A stretch of DNA of 64,000 nt from Pseudaminobacter soli (ex Zhang et al. 2022) (GCF_014595955.1 NZ_JABVCF010000009.1:1-64000), one strand, 5' to 3'. Numbered from the stretch's first letter, positions 17,601 through 28,378 are shown. Program-made: numbers and translations. Notes: generated from the letters alone by a model not told the origin.

Positions 17601-19378
17601 GTGGCCTCGCGAACGCGGACAGCCGGCAGATGCTCCTTGCCAAAGGGAATGGTGATATGGAAGGTCGTGCCATGTCCCACTTCACTTTCGACGTTGATCG
17701 AGCCGCCATGCAGCTTGACCAGTTCCTGCACCAGGGCAAGGCCGATCCCGCTCCCCTCGAAAGAACGCCCCTTCGCGCCGTCCACCCGATGGAAGCGTTC
17801 AAACAGGCGCGGGAGTTCCGACTTCGGAATGCCGGTGCCGGTATCACGGACCCTCAGGACCGCCGCGTCGGGGTCAGCCCTAAGGCTGACACTGATCCCG
17901 CCATCGAAGGTGAACTTGAACGCGTTCGATACGAGATTGAGGAGGATTTTTTCCCACATCTCGTGGTCGACATAGACCGGCTCAGGCAGCGCCGGGCAGT
18001 CCACTGTGAGCTCCAGGCCAGCCTTCTCCGTGGCGGAGCGGAAATTGCTGGCGAGTTCGGCGGTGAAGGCGGAAAGGTCGGTGGGCTCATAGCTTGCCTG
18101 GGCGCGGTCGGCCTCGAGACGCGAGAAGTCCAGGAGGGAGTTGACCAGCTTGAGCAGACGCCGGCCATTACGATGCGCCGTCCGGATCAGCTCCCGGTCG
18201 GAGTTCGGGATGGCGCCCTCCGGCTTGGAAAGGACGTCCTCCATGGGACCCATCATGAGGGTCAGAGGCGTGCGGAACTCATGGCTCACATTGGAGAAGA
18301 AGACGGTCTTGGCGCGATCGATCTCGGCCAGCGCCTCGGCGCGCCTGCGTTCCTCCTCATAGGCCTGAGCATTGGCGATCGCCGCGCCGATCTGCCCGGC
18401 CGCCAAGGCGAGGAAGCTCCGATAGTCCTCGTCGAAGATACGGAAGGGATTGAGTCCGACCACGAGAACGCCGGCGCGACCAGTCTCTCCCGCGGGCAGG
18501 ATCGGAATGAGCGCCGCCTGGTTCGGAGGCTTGGACCAGGGGCCGGTTGGAAGGCTGCCTCCCGTCTTGGCGCCAAGCTCGGTGACCAAGCGAGGTTCCT
18601 GATCCGAGAGCACCTCGGCGAACGGCCAGATCGACCCGTGTTCGAAGGAAACTGTCCGGGGAAATTCGGCGTGGCCTGGTTCGATGCCGGCGGTAGCCGC
18701 AACCGACACGCTTCGACCCTCCGGGTCTGCGACGTAGATCACCGCGAAGGGAATATCGTGTCTGTTTACCGCAAGCGCTGCGGCGCTCCGCTCGCAGGCC
18801 TCCCGCCAGGCGCGCGCGTCCGATGCGGCCGTTGCCAGTTCCCGCAGCAGCGCGAGCTGGCGGTCGCCGATCACGCGATGGGTGTCGTCCGTGTTGACGC
18901 AGATGATCCCGCCAGGTGTTCCGTCATCGTTCGGGATCGGCGTATAGGAGAAGGTATAGTAGGTCTCCTCGGGATAGCCGTTGCGCTCCATGATCAGGAG
19001 CTGTTCTTCCACGTAGGTGCCCTCGTGGCCGCCAAGAGCCGTGTCCAGCATCGGGCCGATGTCGTCCCAGATCTCGCTCCAGACCTCGGAGGTGGGACGC
19101 CCGAGCGCCCAGGGGTGCTTGCCGCCGATGATCGACTTGTACGGGTCGTTGTAGAAGTAGGTCAGGTCCTTGCCCCAGCCGATCCAGATCGGCTGGCGGG
19201 ACAGCAGCATGATACGCACGGCGGTCTTGAGGCTCTGTGGCCATGTCTGCGGGTCGCCCAGCGGCGTCGAGCCCCAGTCATGGGCACGGATCAGCGCGCC
19301 CATTTCGCCGCCACCGGAAAGAAATCCCAGGGCCGATAGTTCCAAGCCGGGACGAGGCTGTTCTGAAGCGTGGTTCAA
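14657..19378 (-). CDS. Large hybrid histidine kinase with two kinase cores and three receivers
   Basis: A cytoplasmic-looking protein of about 1573 residues. Approximate order: PAS-like sensor (20-170), GAF (180-350), HisKA with [10 protein letters not shown], HATPase ([14 protein letters not shown]), receiver 1 ([13 protein letters not shown]), two PAS domains (about 800-1040), a second HisKA with [11 protein letters not shown], second HATPase ([14 protein letters not shown]), receiver 2 (LFTDVVMPG) and receiver 3 (LLTDFSLPG). There is no DNA-binding output. The TTG at 19378 is the preferred start, with GAAGGA 6-7 bases upstream; the 50 residues before it are Arg/Cys-rich and unlike a domain. 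It lies upstream of xoxF on the same strand. Confidence 0.88.
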   Translation of the reverse strand: MNHASEQPRPGLELSALGFLSGGGEMGALIRAHDWGSTPLGDPQTWPQSLKTAVRIMLLSRQPIWIGWGKDLTYFYNDPYKSIIGGKHPWALGRPTSEVWSEIWDDIGPMLDTALGGHEGTYVEEQLLIMERNGYPEETYYTFSYTPIPNDDGTPGGIICVNTDDTHRVIGDRQLALLRELATAASDARAWREACERSAAALAVNRHDIPFAVIYVADPEGRSVSVAATAGIEPGHAEFPRTVSFEHGSIWPFAEVLSDQEPRLVTELGAKTGGSLPTGPWSKPPNQAALIPILPAGETGRAGVLVVGLNPFRIFDEDYRSFLALAAGQIGAAIANAQAYEEERRRAEALAEIDRAKTVFFSNVSHEFRTPLTLMMGPMEDVLSKPEGAIPNSDRELIRTAHRNGRRLLKLVNSLLDFSRLEADRAQASYEPTDLSAFTAELASNFRSATEKAGLELTVDCPALPEPVYVDHEMWEKILLNLVSNAFKFTFDGGISVSLRADPDAAVLRVRDTGTGIPKSELPRLFERFHRVDGAKGRSFEGSGIGLALVQELVKLHGGSINVESEVGHGTTFHITIPFGKEHLPAVRVREATSLTPSAARAFAYVEEALHWLPNANAEDNATERTIVGSSSDIPVSSGEKRFRILVADDNPDMRDYVQRLLGTQHQVEAVPDGQAALDAARARRPDLILTDIMMPRLDGFGLIRAIRDELTLRDVPVIALSARAGEQASVEGIAAGADDYLVKPFSARELIARVNGALDMARMRRQMNEALRESEERFRNMADNSPVMIWTTDPGGLCTFISRSWYEFTGHSPETALGRGWLETTHPDDRGRLEEIFLAANERGEPFSLEYRLRRRDGSYGWALESATPWLGEDGNFRGYIGSVVDITDLKEAELQAARLAAIVSSSEDAIISKNLEGRITSWNSGAAKLFGYEPEEMIGQSILRLIPPELHREEEDIIGRLRKGERVEHFDTIRLTKDGRKVDVSITVSPLSDKTGKVIGASKIAREITVRKQLEEAQRRLNELLENRVAEAIAEREQAEMQLRQAHKMEAVGKLTGGVAHDFNNLLQVIGGNLQLLSKEIAGNGRAEERVRNALLGVSRGSKLASQLLAFGRRQPLAPKVVNLGRLVRGMDDMLRRSIGEAVEVDTVISGGLWNTFVDTVQMENALLNLAINARDAMDGHGKLTIEAGNSYLDDAYAAGHADVRPGQYVMLAVTDTGCGIPAEILDRVTEPFFTTKPEGQGTGLGLSMVYGFVKQSGGHVNIYSEPGEGTTVRMYLPRARQQEDVAVEFKGGTAVGGTETVLVVEDDEGVRATAVDMLSDLGYRVLQANDADSALIILESDVPIDVLFTDVVMPGTLRSPELARKARERLPNIAVLFTSGYTQNAIIHHGRLDEGVELLSKPYSREELARKIRQVLGNQQQRTDAQPAEARHVEESSTQPAQTIHSEAASTEGARPLRVLLVEDEALIRFATADMLDELGHAVLEAGDAEEALRLLGENRVDVLLTDFSLPGTSGGDLAAEALHRLPDLRVIFASGHDLSRAKNLPAGAGHLMKPYTIEGLAEVLKSVMR

Positions 19379-19623
19379 CAGTGATCCTTCAGGCGCGCAA
19401 TTTTTGCCGCAGAAACAAATGTATAAGGAGGGCGGTAGGCGACGGCAACGCTGCGAGGACCGATGCGTTGCGCCTGGCGTAACGGGAAGTCGCACCGTGC
19501 TTTTCGGCGACGCCCGCCCTCTGATCACACAACCGACGATTATGAATGTACATTAGGGTCCTGACTGCTTGTCCCTGCTAAGATGGGACCCTTGAGAGCC
19601 AATCGCAATTACATAGGACAGGC
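19379..19623. promoter_or_regulatory. Divergent intergenic region, kinase / ATC hydrolase
   Basis: The 245 bases between the minus-strand kinase and the plus-strand hydrolase must hold both promoters. Near the hydrolase an inverted repeat AGGGTCC (19555-19561) / GGACCCT (19586-19592) flanks a 24-base spacer, about 32 bases before the ATG. It could be an operator or a leader hairpin. I see no further gene. Confidence 0.35.
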
Positions 19624-20157
19624 ATGAACCAACAGGAAGAACTGCCGACGCTGGTCAAACGCCGCATCCAGGCGCAGGTGATCGGCCCCATCTACCAGGA
19701 ACTCGTGGCCGCGATCGGCAAGGATCAGGCCGATACGATCATCGACTCTGCCATCCGCAAGGCGGCGGTCGAGGAAGGACGGAGATTTGCCGCGAAGGCT
19801 CCAGGCGGCATCACAAGCATGGCCGATTTCATCAAGCTGTACGAGTTGTGGACGCATGACGGCGCGCTGGAGATCGAGGTCCAGCAGGCGTCGGATACCG
19901 TCTTCGACTTCGACGTCACGCGCTGCAGATATGCTGAGATGTACAGGGACATGGGCCTCGGCCACATCGGCCACCTGCTGTCCTGCAACCGCGACGGAAC
20001 CTTCTGTCAGGGCTATGATCCGAACATCAAGCTGGACCGCGAGCACACCATCATGGCCGGCGCGCCGCGCTGCACTTTTCGGTACAGATATGAGCGGCAG
20101 GAGCAGCCGAGGGAAACGAGCGGCCAGTCCTCCGAGGAGCCGTCGGCGAGAACCTAA
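19624..20157 (+). CDS. L-2-amino-thiazoline-4-carboxylate hydrolase family protein
   Basis: A 177-residue soluble protein. The core FDVTRCRYAEMYRDMG, then LLSCNRDGTF, DPNIKLDREHTIMAGA and CTFRY, matches the ATC-hydrolase family, which includes enzymes that open thiazoline carboxylates en route to cysteine. Conserved Cys residues are present in TRCRY, LLSCN and APRCTF. Many family members have no known substrate, so the exact reaction is open. Its end overlaps the end of the convergent sugar kinase gene by 4 bases. It has no thiazoline-pathway neighbour, so it looks like an orphan. Confidence 0.78.
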   Translation: MNQQEELPTLVKRRIQAQVIGPIYQELVAAIGKDQADTIIDSAIRKAAVEEGRRFAAKAPGGITSMADFIKLYELWTHDGALEIEVQQASDTVFDFDVTRCRYAEMYRDMGLGHIGHLLSCNRDGTFCQGYDPNIKLDREHTIMAGAPRCTFRYRYERQEQPRETSGQSSEEPSART

Positions 20158-21749
20158 CTGAGATTCCGCACAGAGGCGTCGTCGGATCTCATCATCGCCT
20201 CGATCTCGCGGCGCTGGCGCTGCAGTTCCAGGAAGATGCGGTAGTCCAGCTCATATGACGCTCCCGTCCCCGGGCGCACCACGCCGTTGCTGCTCATCCT
20301 ACGCGCCGCCGCGGCGAGATCGGGATGGAGCCCGGCACTGGCGGCAGCGATCATGGCGGTGCCGAGGAGCATGGGATCGGGGCTTTGGGGCTCCACGATG
20401 ATGCAGTCGAGCACGTCGGAATAGAGCTCCATCAGCAACTGGCTCCTCAGGTGCCCCCCTGCCACGTGAAGCGTGGTGATCGCCCGCCCGGACTGCCGCA
20501 GCGTTTCGATAATCTTGCGCGCGCCCAGCGCGATCCCCACGCAGCTCCGCCAATAGAGCCGCCAAAGGCTGTCGAAAGAGACGTCCAGCGAGAGCCCGCT
20601 GATCACGCCGAGCGCGTGGGGATCACTGTCCGGCGCGCGCCTTCCATGGAAATCCGGCACGACATGGAGGCGCGATGCGAAGTCCGGGCCTTCGATGCAT
20701 CTCAACTCGCGAACCCGAGCCGCGATGCGGGCATGCATCTCCGCGCTCGGCTCCTTCCCATGCAGGCGGATGACATGGTCGAGCAAAGCGCCGGTGGCGG
20801 ATTGCCCCGCCTCGCTCATCCACAGGCCCGGGAGGGCGGAGTCCAGATAGGGTCCCCAGACGGAGGGCAGTGGCTTGGGCGTTTCCGACGCGAACATGAT
20901 GCAGCTCGAGGTCCCGCCGATCAGGGCGGCGTGCCCAGTCAACTCTCCCGCAGAGAGGCCGCCCAGAACACCCAATGCGCCCGCATAAGCGTCGACCACC
21001 CCTGCCCCCACCCAGCATTCTGCGGAGAGGCCAAGCGCCGTTGCCGCGCGCTGGGTGAGGCGCCCGACCCCGGTACCAAGACGCGCTACACCGGACGAAA
21101 TCCCCGCCCTTTCGGTCAGGTCCTCGAGCCCGACGGCTTCGAGAAACTCTCTGGGACACGGATCGGCTCTGTGCGGCAGGTATCCCCACTTGCAGGCGAG
21201 CGTGCTTTGCGAGCGGACGTCCGAACCGGATGCGCTGCAGGCGAGAAAGTCCGCGAGGTCGGAGATTGCGCCAGCGGCCCGCCATGTCCCGGGCAGATGG
21301 CGCTTCAGCCACATCAGCTTGGGCAGTTGCATCTCCGGCGACATGCGCCCGCCGGCATTCGCCAGCACCTCGTGCTCAAACCCCGAGCATTCGTCGGCTT
21401 CCCGCAGCGCGCGGTGATCGAACCAGGCGATCGTGTCCCAATGCGCCTCTCCATCCGGGGAAACCGGCAATTGCGCGCCGTCGCCGCCCCTGACCACGAG
21501 CGAGCAGGTCGCATCGAAGGCAATTCCTCGGACCGCTTCAGCCGCGACCCCTGCCTGGCTGCGGGCGGCTCTTACCGCCTCGCAGACACTTTCCCAGATT
21601 TGACGGGAGTCGTGCTCGCCTTCGCCGGGCCGAACCTGCCGGGTGAGGATGGGCACCTCGGCGCGGCCAAGCAACTCGCCTGATAAATCGAAGATGCCCG
21701 CCCGAGCACTGCCCGTGCCGACGTCGACGGCACAGACGAATTGCTGCAT
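20154..21749 (-). CDS. FGGY-family pentulose kinase, probable D-ribulokinase
   Basis: A 531-residue sugar kinase. It begins AVDVGTGSARAGIFD (phosphate-binding loop of the FGGY fold) and carries FDATCSLVV; the TCSLV motif is characteristic of D-ribulokinases rather than xylulokinases. The C-terminal half has HVAGGHLRSQLLMELYSD and the ADP-binding GTAMIAAASAG. It would phosphorylate D-ribulose, the ketose made from ribitol, in the cytoplasm. The ATG at 21749 shares one base with the HAD gene stop (TGATG). The frame stays open upstream but that part is a shadow. Last gene of the polyol operon. Confidence 0.87.
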   Translation of the reverse strand: MQQFVCAVDVGTGSARAGIFDLSGELLGRAEVPILTRQVRPGEGEHDSRQIWESVCEAVRAARSQAGVAAEAVRGIAFDATCSLVVRGGDGAQLPVSPDGEAHWDTIAWFDHRALREADECSGFEHEVLANAGGRMSPEMQLPKLMWLKRHLPGTWRAAGAISDLADFLACSASGSDVRSQSTLACKWGYLPHRADPCPREFLEAVGLEDLTERAGISSGVARLGTGVGRLTQRAATALGLSAECWVGAGVVDAYAGALGVLGGLSAGELTGHAALIGGTSSCIMFASETPKPLPSVWGPYLDSALPGLWMSEAGQSATGALLDHVIRLHGKEPSAEMHARIAARVRELRCIEGPDFASRLHVVPDFHGRRAPDSDPHALGVISGLSLDVSFDSLWRLYWRSCVGIALGARKIIETLRQSGRAITTLHVAGGHLRSQLLMELYSDVLDCIIVEPQSPDPMLLGTAMIAAASAGLHPDLAAAARRMSSNGVVRPGTGASYELDYRIFLELQRQRREIEAMMRSDDASVRNLS

Positions 21750-22429
21750 CACAAGCTCGGTTGCGCCGGCATGCGAGCCAGCATTGAGGGCAATTCGCGC
21801 ATGTCGTCGAATATCGCGTCCGGCGCGAGCCCGGCTAGCTTGTCGCGGAAACCGGGCCGAGCCGCATGCAGCGCGCCAATGAAAGCGAGTACCCGCATGC
21901 CGGCGCTCCTTGCGGCCATCACGCCCGCCGGGCTGTCCTCGATGACGACGCACCTGGTCGGCTCCACGCCCATTTCGCTGGCGGCGTGTAGAAAAAGATC
22001 CGGGGAAGGCTTCCCGCGCTTGACCATGGTCGCACTGTATATGTGCGGCTCCAGCAATTCCAGAAGCCCGGTCAGTCGGAGCGAAAAGCGGATGCGGTCG
22101 GGTTGGCTAGACGAGGCGACGCATCGGCGGATGTTCAGTTCCGAAAGCGTCTCACGAATGCCCGGAACGGGTTCCAGTTCCGCCTCGAAGCGATGGAAGA
22201 GGTCGGCACGGATCTGCTCGCGATGCGCCTCGGTGATCACGAGCCCGAAATCGCCCTCGATGAACTGCGCGATGGTCGCCATGCTCTTTCCGAGAAAGCG
22301 GTCGTATGCTTCGGTCTCCGAGATCGCCACGCCGTTCTTCGCCAGCACGCCTCGCAGCACCGCGATCGAAATCGGCTCGCTGTCAACGAGCACGCCGTCG
22401 CAATCGAAAATGACGAGTCCGATAGTCAT
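21749..22429 (-). CDS. HAD-family hydrolase (subfamily IA phosphatase)
   Basis: A 226-residue haloacid-dehalogenase-like phosphatase. Motif I is FDCDGVLVDSEP with both nucleophile and acid Asp, motif II is CVASSSQ, the Lys motif is VKRGKPSPDLFL, and motif III is VIEDSPAG. It resembles sugar-phosphate phosphatases of the beta-phosphoglucomutase class. The ATG at 22429 begins at MTIGLVIFDCDG; the open frame beyond it lacks conserved sequence. It sits between the polyol dehydrogenase and the pentulose kinase, so it may dephosphorylate a sugar or polyol phosphate; the substrate is not deducible. Confidence 0.85.
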   Translation of the reverse strand: MTIGLVIFDCDGVLVDSEPISIAVLRGVLAKNGVAISETEAYDRFLGKSMATIAQFIEGDFGLVITEAHREQIRADLFHRFEAELEPVPGIRETLSELNIRRCVASSSQPDRIRFSLRLTGLLELLEPHIYSATMVKRGKPSPDLFLHAASEMGVEPTRCVVIEDSPAGVMAARSAGMRVLAFIGALHAARPGFRDKLAGLAPDAIFDDMRELPSMLARMPAQPSL

Positions 22430-22540
22430 CCTACGTTCCTGTTTGGGCGGGCTCTCGGCCGGCCAGGAGCAACGAGGACGATCCGACTTCACGTCTCCCC
22501 ACTCGACGCGGCGCGACGCTATATCAGCCGCGCGTCCTTC

Positions 22541-22558
22541 GGAACCCATTCCGGTTCC
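22541..22558 (-). repeat. Small hairpin between polyol dehydrogenase and HAD genes
   Basis: Perfect arms GGAACC (22541-22546) and GGTTCC (22553-22558) with a 6-base loop lie just after the dehydrogenase stop on the minus strand. No T-run follows, so it is more likely an mRNA-stability element than a terminator. Confidence 0.3.
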
Positions 22559-22567
22559 CTGCGGCAA

Positions 22568-24040
22568 TCAGCCGGAAAGATATCGCCCGAGTACGGTCCT
22601 GGTGCCGTTGCGCCAGAGCGCGGTAAGGTGCCTTGCGAAAGCTTCCGCAAAGACCGGCGCCCTGCCGACCTCCCCGTAAATGTCTTCCATGCCGAGCCAG
22701 GCGGCGGGATCGGCTTTCGCGGATCGCGAGGTGGCGACCAGCCGGTCCCAATTGGGATCGTTGGGCGCGATCTCGGCGCCGGATTCGGTGGTGCCGTAGC
22801 AATAGCGGCACCACAGTGCCGATTCCAGCGCCAGCCCTTCGATGGAGCCGCCGTCCCTCAGCTGGTCTGCAATCGTCGGGATGATGAATTTCGGCTGGCG
22901 GTTCGAACCATCCAGGCAGAGCCGTCGGATGGTGTCGCCAATTTTCGGATTGGAGAAGCGCTGCACGATCAATTGCCGGTAGGCTTCGAGGTCGGTGTCC
23001 GGCACCGGCGGCACCGTGGGCATGATCTCGGTCAGGTGAAGTTTTTCGAGGTAACCGCGCACCAGCTCGTGCTGCATGGCCTCATGCACAAAGTGGATGT
23101 CCATCAGCCCCGCAGGGTAGGCGATCGCCGCATGGCCGCCGTTGAGAATGCGGATCTTCATCAGTTCGAAAGGCGAGACATCCTCGACGAACTGCACGCC
23201 GACCTTCTCCAGGGCCGGGCGACCGAGCGTGAACCTGTCCTCCAGCACCCATTGCTTGAACGGCTCGCAGAAGACCGGCCAGGCGTCCTCGACGCCGAAC
23301 TCCTGCTTCAGGAGCTCTCGCTCGCGATCCGTGGTCGCCGGCGTGATGCGGTCAACCATGGCGTTCGGGAACGCGACATTGTCCGCGACCCATGAAGCGA
23401 AGGCAGGATCGTAGAGCTCGGCCAGGCCGCAAAGCGTGTCCATGGTCACATGCCCGTTGTGGGGGATGTTGTCGCAGCACATCACCGTAAACGGCTTCTC
23501 TTCCGCCTCCCTGCGCCGTCTCAATCCGGTGAGGATCAGGCCGAACACGGTCTTCGGGTGGTCCGGGTCGCCGGCGTCCGTGACGATGTCGGGGTCTTGA
23601 GGATTAAAGCGGCCAGTCGACGGGTCGATAAAATAGCCGCCCTCAGTGATCGTCAGCGAAATGATGCGGATGGCGGGATCCGCCAGCTTGGCGACGATAG
23701 CGTCGGTATCGCCCGGCACCAGGAAGTCGACCATAGCACCTGTGACGCGGGCAGCCGCATGGCCGGCGTCCTGTTCCACCACCGTGGTCAGCCAATCCTG
23801 TTCGGCAAGCTTCTGGCGGCCCGCCTTCTCGCCCTCCAAAACGCCTGCTCCTACGATCCCCCAATCATGGTCGCCGCCCAGGTTGAAGAGGTCGTCGAGA
23901 TAGACGGCCTGATGAGAGCGATGGAAGTTGCCGACACCAAAATGCAGGATGCCGGCGCTGATCTCCGAGCGTTTGTAGGACGGCACCGCGACCGAGCCCG
24001 GCAGCTTGGCGAGATTGGAGGAAGACAGTCTTACGGTCAT
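22568..24040 (-). CDS. mtlK: Mannitol 2-dehydrogenase family polyol dehydrogenase
   Basis: A 490-residue polyol-specific long-chain dehydrogenase. N-terminal FGVGNFHRSHQAVYLDDL is the NAD-binding signature; the catalytic region contains KIRILNGGHAAIAYPAG, with the active-site Lys and the Asn/His that bind substrate. It should oxidise D-mannitol to fructose or D-arabitol to xylulose with NAD. The ATG at 24040 has AGGAGAG about 8 bases upstream. Its neighbours are the Smo ABC transporter upstream and a pentulose kinase downstream, fitting a polyol catabolic operon. Confidence 0.93.
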   Translation of the reverse strand: MTVRLSSSNLAKLPGSVAVPSYKRSEISAGILHFGVGNFHRSHQAVYLDDLFNLGGDHDWGIVGAGVLEGEKAGRQKLAEQDWLTTVVEQDAGHAAARVTGAMVDFLVPGDTDAIVAKLADPAIRIISLTITEGGYFIDPSTGRFNPQDPDIVTDAGDPDHPKTVFGLILTGLRRRREAEEKPFTVMCCDNIPHNGHVTMDTLCGLAELYDPAFASWVADNVAFPNAMVDRITPATTDRERELLKQEFGVEDAWPVFCEPFKQWVLEDRFTLGRPALEKVGVQFVEDVSPFELMKIRILNGGHAAIAYPAGLMDIHFVHEAMQHELVRGYLEKLHLTEIMPTVPPVPDTDLEAYRQLIVQRFSNPKIGDTIRRLCLDGSNRQPKFIIPTIADQLRDGGSIEGLALESALWCRYCYGTTESGAEIAPNDPNWDRLVATSRSAKADPAAWLGMEDIYGEVGRAPVFAEAFARHLTALWRNGTRTVLGRYLSG

Positions 24041-24172
24041 GGTTCGATCTCTCCTCGGTGCTGCAAATCGACCGAAGCCGCATGTGCTGCTGGAACTGCT
24101 CCCTCTGCCCTCCAATCAGGGGAACGCCCCGGTCGTTGCACTTCGTGGTTGGCCCCCGCCCCCGCGACGCGG

Positions 24173-25171
<999 letters not shown>

Positions 25172-25190
25172 TGGATCCTCGTGAAAATGT

Positions 25191-26015
25191 CTATTTCACC
25201 GCACCGAAGGTCAGCCCGCGTACCAACTGGCGCTGCGAGAACCAGCCCATGATCAGGATGGGGGCGATGGCCAGAGTCGAAGCCGCCGACAGCTTGGCCC
25301 AGAACAGACCCTCCGGGCTCGAGAAGGAACTGATGAAGGCCGTCAGCGGCGCGGCGTTGGCGGTGGTCAGCCTCAGCGTCCAGAACGCCTCGTTCCATGC
25401 CAGTATGATGTTGAGCAGCATGGTCGAGGCGATCCCCGGGATCGCCATCGGCGTCAGCACGTAAATGATCTCGCCCCACAGCGAAGCGCCGTCCATGCGC
25501 GCCGCCTCGAGGATCTCGCCCGGTATCTCGCGGAAATAGGTGTAGAGCATCCACACCACGATCGGCAGGTTGATCAGCATCAGCATGACGGTGATGCCGA
25601 TACGGCTGTCGAGCAGGCCGAGATTGCGGAAGATCAGGTAGATGGGAAAGAGCACCGCGACGGCCGGCATCATCTTCGTGGATAGCATCCACATCAGCAC
25701 GTCCTTGGTCCGGCGGGTCGGGGAGAATGCCATCGCCCACGCTGCAGGGACGGCAATGATCAGCGCCAGCACGGTGGAGCCCACCGACAGGATCACCGAG
25801 TTCAGGAAGAAGTGGAAATAGCCGCGCTGCGCCTCGACTTCGGCGTAGCTTTCGATCGTGCCGGACGGGATCAGGCTGAAGCCCTGTATCGCCTCCGCCT
25901 CCGACTTGAACGAGGTGATGATCGTGTAGAGGATCGGGAAGAAGATCAGCAGGGCAACGATCCAGGCCGCAACGGTGGCGATGGTCCGGTGCCGTGTGGT
26001 GACTGCGCGCGCCAT
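25191..26015 (-). CDS. smoG: Polyol ABC transporter permease (SmoG type)
   Basis: A 274-residue inner-membrane permease with six helices. The EAA loop that docks on the ATPase reads [14 protein letters not shown]. It ends with [10 protein letters not shown], the tail typical of MalG-type permeases. ATG at 26015; the longer open frame upstream overlaps the other permease gene and is a shadow. It pairs with the 26027-26899 protein. Confidence 0.92.
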   Translation of the reverse strand: MARAVTTRHRTIATVAAWIVALLIFFPILYTIITSFKSEAEAIQGFSLIPSGTIESYAEVEAQRGYFHFFLNSVILSVGSTVLALIIAVPAAWAMAFSPTRRTKDVLMWMLSTKMMPAVAVLFPIYLIFRNLGLLDSRIGITVMLMLINLPIVVWMLYTYFREIPGEILEAARMDGASLWGEIIYVLTPMAIPGIASTMLLNIILAWNEAFWTLRLTTANAAPLTAFISSFSSPEGLFWAKLSAASTLAIAPILIMGWFSQRQLVRGLTFGAVK

Positions 26016-26026
26016 CTCGAGTCTCC

Positions 26027-26899
26027 CTAGCGATCCAGATTGCGGCCGGCATAACGCATGACGAAGAAGGCAACGATGTTGGCGAGGATCACCGCGATGA
26101 TGCCGCCAGCGGAGGCCTGGCCGATTTTGAACTCGAGCAGTGCCTTCTGGTAGACGAGGAACGGCAGGTTCGTGGAGGCGTACCCCGGTCCGCCATTGGT
26201 CGTGACCAGGATCTCGGCATAGATCGACAGAAGGAAGATCGTCTGGATCAGCACGACGACGGTGATCGCCCGGGCAAGATGCGGCAGCGTCAGGTAACAG
26301 AAGCGGCTGAGCACGCCCGCCCCGTCCATCTCCGCGGCTTCCTTCTGCTCGCCGTCCAGAGACTGGAGCGAGGTGAGCAGGATCAGCGTCGCGAAGGGCA
26401 GCCACTGCCATGCCACGATCAGGATGATCGAAAACAGCGGATATTGCGCGAACCAGTCGATCGGCTGGAGCCCGAAGAAGCGCGCCATATCGGCGAATAC
26501 GCCGTAGCCGGGATGCATCAGCATATTCTTCCAGACGAGCGCGGCCACTGGCGGCATCACGAAGAACGGCGAGATCACCAGGATGCGGACGAACCCCTGC
26601 CCCCACATCGGCTGATCGAGCAGCAGCGCCAGCAGGATGCCGCCGATGACGGTGATCAGAAGAACGCTGACAACGAGAAGCAGCGTATTGATGATTGAAG
26701 CGATGAAGGCCGGGTTGTTGAAGAACAGCAGGTAGTTGGAGAAGCCGACGAACCCGTCCCGGATGGGATTGAGCGGGTTGTACTGCTGGAACGAGAACCA
26801 CAGCGTGAATGCCAGCGGCACGACCATCCAGACTAGGAGCAGGATGACCGAGGGCGCCATCATCAGGCGCGCCAGCGAGTTGGTTTGCTTCGTAGCCAT
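26027..26899 (-). CDS. smoF: Polyol ABC transporter permease (SmoF type)
   Basis: A 290-residue MalF-type permease with six helices and the EAA loop EAAEMDGAGVLSRF. The N-terminal SLARLMMAPSVILLLVW helix is typical of sugar/polyol permeases. It is followed after 11 bases by the partner permease gene. A 171-base gap separates it from the binding protein gene, which holds a hairpin. Confidence 0.92.
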   Translation of the reverse strand: MATKQTNSLARLMMAPSVILLLVWMVVPLAFTLWFSFQQYNPLNPIRDGFVGFSNYLLFFNNPAFIASIINTLLLVVSVLLITVIGGILLALLLDQPMWGQGFVRILVISPFFVMPPVAALVWKNMLMHPGYGVFADMARFFGLQPIDWFAQYPLFSIILIVAWQWLPFATLILLTSLQSLDGEQKEAAEMDGAGVLSRFCYLTLPHLARAITVVVLIQTIFLLSIYAEILVTTNGGPGYASTNLPFLVYQKALLEFKIGQASAGGIIAVILANIVAFFVMRYAGRNLDR

Positions 26900-27028
26900 C
26901 GCGTCACCCAGGTGATAGCCGGCCAGCAGAGCCGGGCATCGGATTACACCGGCTTAGGCCGCATCGTCCGCCTTCCGAGTATATCCGATGGGCCACACTG
27001 CCCGCATCTCGACGAATTTCCTAGAAAG

Positions 27029-27062
27029 AGGGCCGCCCGGACGTCCGAGCGGCGGAGGCCCT
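27029..27062 (-). promoter_or_regulatory. Intercistronic stem-loop after the polyol binding protein gene
   Basis: Nine bases after the stop of the binding protein gene lie arms AGGGCC/GGCCCT (27029-27034, 27057-27062) enclosing the 10-base palindrome CGGACGTCCG. Such hairpins between a binding protein gene and its permeases commonly protect the upstream mRNA or partly stop transcription, giving more binding protein than permease. The few bases that follow (CTTTCT) are only weakly T-rich. Confidence 0.45.
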
Positions 27063-27070
27063 GGGAGGCC

Positions 27071-28378
27071 TTACTGGATGTAGCCGCCTTCGGTCATGGC
27101 CGCCGTCGCGGCTTCCTGCGCCTGCTTCAGCGCATCGTCGACGGACATCTGGCCCGCCAGAGCCGCCGAGAAGAGCTGGCCAACCGTGGTGCCAAGACCC
27201 TGGAACTCGGGAATGGCGACGAACTGCACGCCCGTGTACGGAACCGGCTTCACCGTCGGCTTGGTCGGGTCGGCTGCGTTGATGGAGTCCAGCGTCATCT
27301 TCGCGAAGGGCGCGGCCTTCTGGTACTCTGGATTATTGTAGAGCGAGGTGCGCGTTCCGGGAGGCACGTTCGCCCAGCCGTCCTTGCTCGCGACCAGATC
27401 GAGATAGGCCTTGCTCGTCGCCCAGGAGATGAATTTCTCGGCTGCGTCGGCCTTCTGCGAGCTGGCCGGAACAGCGAGCGACCAGGCCCACAGCCAGTTG
27501 CCCCGCTTGCCAAGCCCGGTATCGGGCGCCAGCGCATAGCCGACCTTGTCGGCCACGGTGGAGTCCTTGGGGTTCGACACGAACGAAGCTGCGACCGTGG
27601 CATCGATCCACATGCCGCACTTGCCCTGCTGGAACAGCGCCAGGTTTTCGTTGAAGCCGTTGGACGAGGCGCCCTGCGGGCCGGCGTCCTTCATCAGGTT
27701 CACATAGAAGTCGAGCGTGTTCTTCCATTCCGGCTGATCGAACTGCGGCTTCCACTGCTCGTCGAACCAGCGCGCGCCGAAGGAATTGGACATGGCGGTG
27801 AGAAACGCCATGTTCTCGCCCCAGCCCGCCTTGCCGCGCAGGCAGATGCCGTTGATGCCGTTGGCGCGATCGGTCATCTTGCGCGCAGCATCGGCGATGA
27901 ACTCCCAGGTCGGCGCGTCCGGCATGGTGAGGCCGGCCTTCTCCATCAGGTCCTTACGGTACATGACGAAGGACGACTCGCCGTAGAAGGGCGCCGCGTA
28001 GAGCTTGCCGTCGGCCGAAAGGCCGTTGCGGATCGCCGGGATCAGGTCGTCGACGTCATAGTCGGCGCCGAGCTTGTCGAGCGGCAGCAACCAGTTCTGG
28101 CGTGCCCAGATCGGCACCTCGTAGGTGCCGATGGTCATCACGTCATACTGTCCGCCCTTGGTAGCGATGTCCGTCGTGACGCGCTCGCGCAGCACGTTCT
28201 CCTCCAGCGTCACCCACTGGAGCTGGATATCCGGGTTCTTGGAGGTGAAGTCGTCGGTCAGCTTCTGCATGCGGATCATGTCGCCATTGTTGACGGTGGC
28301 GATCGTGATCGTCTCCGCCTGCGCGGCAAATGCGAACAGGCTGACGGTAGCGCCCAGAACGAGCGTTCGCATATTCAT
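27071..28378 (-). CDS. smoE: Polyol ABC transporter substrate-binding protein (SmoE type)
   Basis: A 435-residue periplasmic binding protein of the family that takes mannitol, sorbitol and arabitol. The signal peptide ends at FAAQAE. The mature part starts ITIATVNNGDMIRMQKL and contains YDVMTIGTYEVPIW, both typical of SmoE-like proteins. The ATG at 28378 has GGGAGGAG 7 bases upstream. It is the first gene of the minus-strand polyol operon, read away from smoC, with a dyad 27-61 bases upstream of the start. Confidence 0.93.
   Translation of the reverse strand: MNMRTLVLGATVSLFAFAAQAETITIATVNNGDMIRMQKLTDDFTSKNPDIQLQWVTLEENVLRERVTTDIATKGGQYDVMTIGTYEVPIWARQNWLLPLDKLGADYDVDDLIPAIRNGLSADGKLYAAPFYGESSFVMYRKDLMEKAGLTMPDAPTWEFIADAARKMTDRANGINGICLRGKAGWGENMAFLTAMSNSFGARWFDEQWKPQFDQPEWKNTLDFYVNLMKDAGPQGASSNGFNENLALFQQGKCGMWIDATVAASFVSNPKDSTVADKVGYALAPDTGLGKRGNWLWAWSLAVPASSQKADAAEKFISWATSKAYLDLVASKDGWANVPPGTRTSLYNNPEYQKAAPFAKMTLDSINAADPTKPTVKPVPYTGVQFVAIPEFQGLGTTVGQLFSAALAGQMSVDDALKQAQEAATAAMTEGGYIQ

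Noticed and set aside
17354-19339. 661-codon plus-strand frame opposite the hybrid kinase
   Set aside because: Antisense shadow; the minus strand carries complete kinase and GAF motifs.
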